Source of the DNA: Acetobacter sp.
GTDB taxonomy: Bacteria > Pseudomonadota > Alphaproteobacteria > Acetobacterales > Acetobacteraceae
Length of the DNA stretch: 64,000 nucleotides
NCBI RefSeq assembly: GCF_022483985.1
Contig: NZ_JAKVME010000003.1
Location: forward strand, 147,001 to 211,000
Direction of reading: 5' to 3'
Translations under genes and position numbers: made by a program
Notes under the pieces: model-generated
Seen by the model: the letters and a program-made list of their open reading frames with translations, nothing else
What the model was told of the DNA's origin: nothing
Databases searched by the model: none
Shown: piece after piece, positions 57,327 through 64,000 of the stretch
Numbering within the stretch: position 1 is the stretch's first letter
Layout: every line of letters begins with the position of its first letter

Positions 57327-59107
57327 TCAGTCCGCGTCCCCGGCGTCCGATCCAAGGATTGCCGGATTGACCCGATAGGCCCGCACCGATTTCAGGCCCG
57401 GCGGACTGATGACCATGGCCAGCTTATTATCAGGACCACGAACGAGAAAGCCACGCTCGACCAGCACATGCTTGGCGTCACGAGCGTTCAGTCCATTCAA
57501 AGCTTCATTCATGCCTTCTGCCGTCAGATAATATACCCAGCCCGTCCCGCCACCATCGAGCTTTTCCCATCGCTTCCAGCCCGCACGCATCTGGGTCCGG
57601 AACCGTTCGCCCGGAGGTTCGGCATCACTCTCACTCTGAGGAATATCGGTTTCCTTGCGGTCCACCCACCGCTCAAAGCGGCCTTCGCCATTTTTGGCGA
57701 TGAAATCCCGGAGCTGCTCGATAGCCTGCTCATCCTCACGGCGACCGGTTGTGCCGCGCATCCGAAGCCAGTCATTGAAACACAGCCGCACCAGCTCCCG
57801 TGCCGTGTCATTATCCCATCCCGTCAGTCCGAAGCCGGTCGCCAGTTCTCCGCCGAGGGCGACTATGGCAACCCGCCACCGTCTTCACCAAGGATCGTCA
57901 GGAGCGGCGCGGCAAAGGCAGCGGAGGCGGCCAGCACAAGGCGAGAATTGCCGCGACAGACGATGCCGATCCTGTCCCGCCATTCTTCAGCCGTGCCGGA
58001 CACATTGAACAAATCAGGTTCCGGTGATTCCTGTTGCAGGACGACACGTTCGTCAGAACGACCGAACGCCTCCGATGCCAGCACAAAGACAGAACCATTG
58101 CGGAATTCATGCCAGCCGATCCGCGCCACGCTACGCGCCCGCTCCGAACTGGAAATCATGGCCATCCATTCGCTGAAGGCATTTTTTGCAGCCGGACCCG
58201 ACGCCAGCGTCAGGCCACCATTCGCCAGACGGCTCCGAAGCTCACCGCAATCTCCGGAAAACATGGCCCGAGCAAAGGCTTCTTCATGACGGACACCGTC
58301 ACGATCGGTCCAGCCGAACAGCACCCCCCAGCCATTGCCTTCTGCATCGCGCGTTTCGGCCAGGCACTCAATCGGCCCACTGACGAACAGATCAGGCTTG
58401 TCTTCATCGGCAGATTCACCCTTCCAATAAAGCCGAAAAGAATCCCATACGCAGGATGCAACAGGAATAGCGGAGTATTTCTCCATCTTTTGGGTCTGCC
58501 ACTCATTGCCCGCCAGCCGCCGCCTCACGGCAACATCAATCGCGCTCCACGCTTTTCGGAAACGCTCAACAATGGCGCTCCTTTTGACCGCGTCCACCGT
58601 GGACGACGCATTTGGACCGCTTCGCCCCGCTAATTCAGCCTGTCGGCTACTGTGTACCTGCCTGATAATCGCGCTTACTTCGCTATGCGGATAAGCGCCA
58701 TAGTCCCAACTGCGGACAGGAGACGACGAATTTGAACCGTATTTCCTCGCCCATTCAGCCGTTCGGTCATTATCTGCCTGTCGAGCAATCGCGCTTACGC
58801 CATCATAAGGAGCGGCCTCCGCAATCGCGGCTTTAATTTCTTCCTTCAGATCGGAGGGAACGAGTTCCGGAAACGCCTCATCCAGAGTCACCCAGTCGCC
58901 GCGTTCAAGTCGCGCCTTGACGCTTTCATCAGTCATTACAGCCGCCCCACGCCAGCTATCCCCACGCGCAAGAGCTGATGGCGCGGCGGGCCAGACGTGG
59001 GGTTCCGGCGTTCGGCGGCCAAACCTAGCCGCGCCGTCTGGTAGCATCAGGCACAAAGCAGGAACGGGCAAGGGCTGACTTATCGTGGGACACGTCACAG
59101 TCATCAT
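57327..59107 (-). pseudogene. DUF927 primase-helicase with internal deletion
   Basis: The N-terminal part (from the ATG at 59107) reads through the DUF927 domain (DLFVSGPIECLAETRD, GWGVLFGW, RIGWHEFRNGSVFVLASEAFG, LVLAASAAFAAPLL, GEDGGG) and then stops at 57863. About 20 bases before that stop the other minus-strand frame picks up the family's C-terminal text (VAIVALGGELATGFGLTGW, then RMRGTTGRREDEQAIEQLR) and runs to 57327. The segment normally between these, with the Walker A GGSSTGKTT, is absent. So a large internal deletion with a frame change removed the ATPase centre. In P4-like elements this protein starts replication. Start overlaps the small gene stop by four bases. Confidence 0.8.
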
Positions 59108-59337
59108 GCGCCCTCCACCAGCAAATCCTGACAAAGAAGCCATGCCGGATATCCCTTTCGATCAGGGGGCATAGAGCCGTCTTGGCGGGTTTCGAGCGTT
59201 GTCATCACAAGCTTCGCCTTGGCCCGGAACCCAGCCAATGTGTGGGCAGGAATGGCGAGGGCTTGCGACCTCAGATCGTCGGCAATGATGGAAAGGCGGG
59301 TCTGCTCAGCGTCCACATGGTCCGGGATGTGAACCAT
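59104..59337 (-). CDS. Small element gene, probably 5'-truncated
   Basis: A 77-residue product from the ATG at 59337 with a C-terminal segment (IPAHTLAGFRAKAKLVMTTLE) typical of small genes placed just before DUF927 genes in alphaproteobacterial islands. The frame stays open upstream to 59388 with plausible coding text (ALAAWDAFGACVDKW). It stops exactly at the stop codon of an integrase 3' remnant, suggesting that the true 5' end was lost. It is coupled to the DUF927 gene by ATGA. Confidence 0.5.
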   Translation of the reverse strand: MVHIPDHVDAEQTRLSIIADDLRSQALAIPAHTLAGFRAKAKLVMTTLETRQDGSMPPDRKGYPAWLLCQDLLVEGA

Positions 59338-59388
59338 ACGGCACCATTTATCGACACATGCCCCAAACGCATCCCAAGCTGCCAGAGC

Positions 59389-59478
59389 TTACCTCCGCAG
59401 CGGCACCACATTGCCGCCCTCCGGCCTGTCCGCCTTTCCCTTCCCCCACACCCAGAACATGCCGCGCTCATGTATCCA
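59389..59478 (-). pseudogene. 3' end of a tyrosine integrase (remnant)
   Basis: The last codons read GKADRPEGGNVVPLRR-stop. Over about 90 bases the DNA closely matches the 3' end of the integrase at 60902-61876 (GKADRPGGGNVVPLRR). The text upstream of the matching part is unrelated to integrases, so only the tail of this second copy survives. Confidence 0.75.
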
Positions 59479-59534
59479 CACCCGCCTCCCCCAGCACCAA
59501 CGGTGCAATGGTGTATGAAGAGCCGCTTTTTGTG

Positions 59535-59598
59535 GGGTGGCGAAAGGGTAGCCGCTTGGGTGGCAGATGGGTGGCAAGGTGGTAGTCGGATGGGTAGG
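59535..59598 (+). repeat. Helically phased GGGTRGC array
   Basis: GGGTGGC or GGGTAGC at 59535, 59546, 59558 and 59569 (11-12 base spacing), with related AGGTGGT at 59577 and GGGTAGG at 59592. It lies beside the integrase remnant in the gene-free stretch 59392-59866. Otherwise that stretch shows no coding feature before the RhuM gene. Confidence 0.5.
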
Positions 59599-59866
59599 TG
59601 ACGGGTCTGTATCAGTGATGGTGACACATCGGTAACGGGTCGGTGTCGGGTATCTGGATGGTCCTTCATAGACCATTGCATCGTTGGTGCAGGTCGAAGT
59701 CTTGGCTGTCTCTATGAGCTGTTCATTCTGAGGTAGGTTGTATTGACGACGCCGAGACAGTGTTGATCACGATCTGATGCCGCGATAGCCATCAGGCGGG
59801 CAATCCGGAACGCTGGCAGTTGGAATAGCGACGGACGGGCAAGTGGCTGAGGAAGGACATGACAGC

Positions 59867-60889
59867 ATGAGCAATGGCGAGATCATCCTCTACACGACCG
59901 AGGACGGCAAACAGACGATCCAGCTTCGGGCGGTCGACGGAACCGTCTGGCTTACCCAAAGGGAGATAGCAGACCTCTTTGATCGTGATGTAACGACCAT
60001 AAATCAACACATTAAAAAGATTTATGAGGAGGAAGAGTGCGAGCCGGGAGCAACTATTGGGAAATTCCCAATAGTTCAAACTGAAGGAGGTCGTCAGGTT
60101 GCGCGTGAGGTTGAAGTTTACAATCTCGACGTGATCCTCGCCGTTGGCTTTCGCGTGCGAGGTCCGCGAGGCACCCAGTTTCGGAGGTGGTCGAACAGCG
60201 TCCTGTCAGAATATCTGGTCAAGGGTTTCGCTATGGATGATGCCCGGCTGAAGGATCCTGACGCGGATTATTTCGAAGAGCTTCTTGCCCGCATCCGGGA
60301 CATTCGGTCATCGGAAAAACAGTTCTATAAAAAGATACTGGAGATTTACGCTACCAGCATCGACTATGACCCGTCAGCAGAAGCTTCCACACGGTTTTTC
60401 CAGACCGTTCAGAACAAGATGCACTGGGCTGCACATGGGCACACAGCGGCTGAAATCGTGGTCAGCAGGGCTGATGCCGACAGGGACCACATGGGGCTTA
60501 CTTCTTGGACCAACCAGCCGAAGGGTGGCCCTCCACGCAAGGCTGATGCTGTCATAGCCAAGAACTACCTCAGCGACGAAGAGCTTCATGCGCTGAATCG
60601 TATCGTTTCCGCCTATCTGGAATTTGCCGAATTTCAGGCCATGAACCGCAGGCAGATGACGATGCAGGCATGGGTCGCCAAACTGGACGATTTCCTCCGC
60701 TTGGGTGATCGGGATGTGTTGACGCACGCAGGAAAATGCACAGCATCAGCCGCGAAACAGAAGGGCGGTGAAGAGTTTGAGCGCTGGCGTAAGCGGGCCA
60801 TTGAAGCGCCGAGCGCTGTGGAACTTCACTTCATGGAGGCTGTCGGCAAGGTGAAACAATTAGCGAAAACCACCAGGAAGAAATCGTAA
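59867..60889 (+). CDS. RhuM-family protein
   Basis: A 340-residue protein of the RhuM group, first noted in a Salmonella pathogenicity island and often found on mobile elements. It has an N-terminal winged-helix-like motif (TVWLTQREIADLFDRDVTTINQHIKKIYEE), then the family core VEVYNLDVILAVGFRVRGPRGTQFRRWS and a helical C-terminal half. No Fic motif is present. Molecular role unknown; DNA binding is inferred from the N-terminus. ATG at 59867 follows GAGGAAGG; a GTG at 59843 is possible. It sits between two integrase 3' ends and looks intact. Confidence 0.85.
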   Translation: MSNGEIILYTTEDGKQTIQLRAVDGTVWLTQREIADLFDRDVTTINQHIKKIYEEEECEPGATIGKFPIVQTEGGRQVAREVEVYNLDVILAVGFRVRGPRGTQFRRWSNSVLSEYLVKGFAMDDARLKDPDADYFEELLARIRDIRSSEKQFYKKILEIYATSIDYDPSAEASTRFFQTVQNKMHWAAHGHTAAEIVVSRADADRDHMGLTSWTNQPKGGPPRKADAVIAKNYLSDEELHALNRIVSAYLEFAEFQAMNRRQMTMQAWVAKLDDFLRLGDRDVLTHAGKCTASAAKQKGGEEFERWRKRAIEAPSAVELHFMEAVGKVKQLAKTTRKKS

Positions 60890-60901
60890 TCAGACATCTG
60901 C

Positions 60902-61876
60902 CTACCTCCGTAGCGGCACCACATTGCCGCCACCCGGCCTGTCAGCCTTTCCTTCCGCCACTTCAAGAACATGCCGTGCCCAGGTATCCAGCGCCGCTGC
61001 ACGCTCCGTCAGGAATTCATGGCGCTGATAGACCGCCGCCACACCCTTGATGGCACCCTGCACATGGTTCAGCACCCGGTCAGCAACATGATGGCCGATC
61101 CCAAGGCGTGCCATCACCGTGACGCCCGTGCGCCGGAGGTCATGGGGTCGCCAGTCAGTTCCGGGCAGGGGCGAGGTCTTTTTTCCGGCCTGTGGCTCCT
61201 CTGGCGCTGCCATCAGTTCCATGAGACGCGCCTTTGCCTTGGAGAAGCCTGAAATCGGCGTGCGCCCGTTGGTCGTGAAGACGTAGGGAGAGATGGCGCC
61301 GGTTTTCGGGTTGCTCTGTCTGGGAAGGCTGGCGAGGATCTGACTGGCTGGCTCAGACAGGTGGATGATATGTGCCCGTCCGTTCTTTGCCCGCTGCGCC
61401 GGAATGGTCCAACTGGTCAGGTCCGGGTCCAGCTCTGACCATTCCATGTCCGCCACCTCATCCCGACGCTGCAGCGTCAGAGCCAGAAGGCGGAAGAACG
61501 GGCCGAAAGGATAAGGAAGCTCACCGGAGGCGTTCCAGTAGGCCGAAAGCTCTTCATCTGTCAGCACCCGGTCCCGTGAGACGTTGCCACCTTCCACGAT
61601 CACGCTGCCGAAAGGATTGGCTTCTATGAGCTGACGCTTCTGCGCCCATGTCATCATCGCTCGCCCGTAGTCATGCAGCCTTCTGGCCATGACAGGATGC
61701 TGACCCGCGATTTCATCGAGACGTAACTGCAATTCGCTTGAGGTGATCAAGCGGGCTGGACGGTCGAGGAAGGCCGCGAACGAGGCCCGTACTGCATTGT
61801 GAAGGGGGCTGTTCCGACACAGGTTGTCGCATTTCCAGAACAGATGGGATGAAACCGGGGCTGCCGGAGTGATCAT
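60902..61876 (-). pseudogene. Tyrosine-type integrase lacking its N-terminus
   Basis: The 324-codon frame contains the core-binding domain (DRPARLITSSELQLRLDEIA) and the complete catalytic domain: Arg in LTLQRRDEVADM, HDLRRTGVTVM, GHHVADRVLNH and the nucleophile Tyr in AAVYQRHEF. Related island integrases carry about 100 more N-terminal residues (arm-type DNA-binding domain). Here the frame closes at a TGA just above the ATG, so that part is lost. Possibly still expressed but probably inactive in recombination. Confidence 0.78.
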
Positions 61877-61967
61877 TCGTTCAATATTACAGAAACTGTC
61901 TTTAACATGTCAGACAGTCCGATGTGATAGGGTCGGCTGTTATTGCACAAGATCATTCAGGTTCCTG

Positions 61968-64000
61968 ATGGCAGTCAAACTTTTTGTCCGCGAAAAATCC
62001 TGTCTCTTTTGCTCAGGTTGGAAAATTGGTCTGACCATGACGCTGTCAGCGCTGCTGGCTGTACCGGCGCTGGCACAGCAGTCTGACACGCTTCCTTCCG
62101 GTGTTCCGGTCTTTCTCGATGAAATTCATGGTGCGCAGGCTCAGGATTGGGTCGAACGGCAAAACCGCAAGACTGTTTCCGTGCTGGAAGCCGATCCGCG
62201 ATATCGGGATTTTTATGATCAGATCCTTTCCGCAGAGCAGAGCGTGGACCGTCTGGATGAACCGGAATTTCTGGGCGGAAATATCTGGAATTTCTGGCAG
62301 GACGGGCATCATCCGCACGGTATCTGGCGACGCACGACGCTGGCGTCCTATCGTCAGACCCTCACAGGCTGGCAAACGAAACTGGATATCGACGCTCTGG
62401 CCACGAGGGAGCACGAAAACTGGGTATTTGAAGGAGCGGACTGTCTCAGGCCGAAAGAGCGCTACTGCCTGGTCGGCCTCTCTTCCGGGGGAGAGGATGC
62501 CCGCACGTTGCGGGAGTATGACACGCAGGCAGGTCTGTTCATCCTGAACGGTTTTACGTTACCCCGCGCCAAGCAGAGCATGGCGTGGGTGGACCGTGAC
62601 ACGCTTCTGGTAGCGCGTGACTGGGATGGAAACGGAAGCATGCTGACTTCATCCGGCTATCCGTTCGTGATCAGGCGCGTTGTCAGAAATGAACCTTTCG
62701 ATCAGGCGCTCGAAGTCTACAGGGGAGAAAAAGACGATGTCGCCGTTGATCCTCTGGTCATGATGGATGGCGATGGCAACAGGATTTTTCTTGTGCGGCG
62801 TTCTCCGTCATTCTTTGTCAGCCGGTTTGCCGTTCTTGAAGGGATGGACACGGCTTTTCAGGGGAGAGGGAAAGGCGTGTTACGCTGGCTGGCATTACCT
62901 GACCGCGTCGACCTGAAGGGAATGATTCACGGCAAGCTCGTTTTCAGTCTTGAGGAAGACTGGATACCGACAGGGAAGAGCAGGATTCCAGCGGGCTCTC
63001 TTGTTTTATTTGATCCGCACGATCCTCAGGCCACGCCAGAAATTCTGTTTTCTCCTGACACTGGAAGGGTTCTTGAAAACGCAGCCGTTACCAGAAATAC
63101 AATCGTTATAAGCTACCTTGATCATGTTCAGGGGCACGCCATGGTTCTGCACGCTTCATCTGACGGCAGCGAGCGCTGGCATCAGGTAGTGCTCCCTCTT
63201 CCGGATATGTCTTCCGTTCATATTGTCGATGCGGATCAGTCTTCTGACGCGGCTTTTCTGAAAGTTGAAAGCTTTCTGTCTCCTCCGGAACTCTGGCTGG
63301 TGGGCACGTCCCAATCGGGGCTGGAGAAAATACGGCAGACAAAACCGCTGTTCAATACGGATGATCTTGCCGTCGAGCAGCTTCAGGCGCGCTCATCCGA
63401 TGGAACGGAAATTCCCTACTTCCTTGTCCGATCAAGAAATATGACGCGTGATGGCACACACCCAACCCTGCTGACAGCCTATGGCGGTTTTCTTTCCTCA
63501 CTCACGCCACGCTACGATCCTGTCATCGGTCGTGCCTGGCTGGCTCATGGCGGTGTCTATGCCGTCGCCAATATCCGTGGTGGCGGGGAGTTCGGTCCGA
63601 CATGGCATGACGCCGGAAAAACGATTCATCGTCAGAAGGTCTTTGACGATTTTACGGCTGTCGGACGTGATCTGGTGAAAAGAGGCGTGACGTCCCATGA
63701 CAGGCTGGGGATACGCGGCCGTTCGAACGGCGGGTTGCTGATGGGTGTCGCCTTCACGCAGCATCCAGAACTCTGGAAAGCGGTGATTATCGGCGTGCCG
63801 CTGCTCGACATGATCAATTACGAAAGCCTGTCTGCGGGAGCGTCGTGGGCCGACGAATACGGATCAATGAAAAAAACAGACGAGGCCCGCTTTCTCAAGG
63901 CGATCTCTCCTCTCCAGCATCTGAAAGTCAATGTGTCGTATCCCACGCCTTTCATCTTTACCTCGACATCTGATGATCGTGTGGGACCGGTGCATGCGCG
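61968..64000 (+). CDS. Prolyl oligopeptidase-family serine peptidase (3' end outside window)
   Basis: The frame opens at the ATG at 61968 (AGG eight bases before) and runs off the right edge after 677 codons. An N-terminal hydrophobic segment (KIGLTMTLSALLAVPALA) acts as signal peptide. A beta-propeller region follows, then the alpha/beta-hydrolase domain: AYGGF, ANIRGGGEFGPTWH, the nucleophile motif GRSNGGLLMG and the start of the Asp loop (TSTSDDRVGP). The catalytic His lies beyond the window. The family cleaves short peptides after proline or related residues; here probably periplasmic. Confidence 0.9.
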   Translation, partial: MAVKLFVREKSCLFCSGWKIGLTMTLSALLAVPALAQQSDTLPSGVPVFLDEIHGAQAQDWVERQNRKTVSVLEADPRYRDFYDQILSAEQSVDRLDEPEFLGGNIWNFWQDGHHPHGIWRRTTLASYRQTLTGWQTKLDIDALATREHENWVFEGADCLRPKERYCLVGLSSGGEDARTLREYDTQAGLFILNGFTLPRAKQSMAWVDRDTLLVARDWDGNGSMLTSSGYPFVIRRVVRNEPFDQALEVYRGEKDDVAVDPLVMMDGDGNRIFLVRRSPSFFVSRFAVLEGMDTAFQGRGKGVLRWLALPDRVDLKGMIHGKLVFSLEEDWIPTGKSRIPAGSLVLFDPHDPQATPEILFSPDTGRVLENAAVTRNTIVISYLDHVQGHAMVLHASSDGSERWHQVVLPLPDMSSVHIVDADQSSDAAFLKVESFLSPPELWLVGTSQSGLEKIRQTKPLFNTDDLAVEQLQARSSDGTEIPYFLVRSRNMTRDGTHPTLLTAYGGFLSSLTPRYDPVIGRAWLAHGGVYAVANIRGGGEFGPTWHDAGKTIHRQKVFDDFTAVGRDLVKRGVTSHDRLGIRGRSNGGLLMGVAFTQHPELWKAVIIGVPLLDMINYESLSAGASWADEYGSMKKTDEARFLKAISPLQHLKVNVSYPTPFIFTSTSDDRVGPVHA

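Larger units (their letters stand above)
55717..61900. mobile_element. Decayed integrative element between tRNA-Ala and a prolyl-oligopeptidase gene
   Basis: This block holds a serine recombinase, a broken DUF927 primase-helicase, a small coupled gene, two integrase remnants and a RhuM-family gene, plus iteron and palindrome arrays. The gene order is that of P4-like islands. I found no second copy of the tRNA 3' end on the right, so both ends are approximate. The duplicated integrase 3' ends suggest two insertions in tandem. Confidence 0.7.

Noticed and set aside
55689..61960. Direct repeat of the tRNA-Ala 3' end as att sites
   Set aside because: I searched by eye for the GGCTCCACCA end on the right side and found none, so integration at the tRNA is only suggested by position.

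Overview
The window reads as a chromosomal segment of an acetic acid bacterium (Acetobacteraceae, Alphaproteobacteria), probably Acetobacter or a close relative. This rests on the gene order around the replication origin (mnmE-mnmG-rsmG-parA-parB; hemE-origin-maf), on two Hint-domain secreted-type proteins of a kind common in this family, and on the codon use. The genus call is an inference. I ran no searches; all family calls come from reading motifs.

Layout: 1-8.7 kb holds housekeeping and envelope genes (end of a ChvG-like sensor kinase, infC with an apparent AUA start, a DegP-like protease, hrpB, a DsbD-type thiol reductase with an apparent CUG start). 8.9-15.1 kb is a surface-polysaccharide/adhesion-like block (GT8, a 946-residue Hint protein, two GT2 enzymes), with AT-rich spacers. 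15.2-21.5 kb carries ogt, mnmE, a frameshifted mnmG, rsmG, parA, parB and tRNA-Lys, with one perfect and two near-perfect parS sites in this window. 21.9-32 kb contains a DUF2501 protein, a Suv3-like helicase, an unusual two-gene cassette that looks like a peptidoglycan-targeting toxin with a periplasmic partner (25.2-26.3 kb), uvrA, small secreted proteins, tRNA-Ala(CGC) and a YggT protein. 32.4-46.2 kb is metabolic: M1 peptidase, secreted adenosine deaminase plus purine nucleoside permease, a lipoprotein, hslO-argF-argD, mntH and an aminotransferase. 46.3-52.1 kb has a second Hint protein, an MFS exporter, three phage-like small genes and a Spy/CpxP-like protein. 52.3-55.5 kb is hemJ-HAD-hemE, the probable chromosomal origin with a dense cluster of GTAC palindromes, and maf.

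From tRNA-Ala(GGC) at 55.64 kb to about 61.9 kb lies a decayed integrative element. It has a serine recombinase, a DUF927 primase-helicase gene that lost its ATPase centre, a small coupled gene, the 3' end of one integrase, an intact RhuM-family gene and a second integrase lacking its N-terminus. It also carries an iteron array with two 16-bp palindromes and a perfect DnaA box, which looks like a leftover element-specific replication origin about 1.5 kb from the chromosomal one. The window ends inside a prolyl-oligopeptidase-family gene.

How the parts fit: the ParA/ParB proteins, the parS sites and the origin belong to one chromosome replication and segregation region. hemE and hemJ act in heme synthesis. 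argD and argF act in arginine synthesis. The secreted deaminase and nucleoside permease form a purine-scavenging pair. A family of hairpin-rich intergenic repeats is scattered in at least four places.
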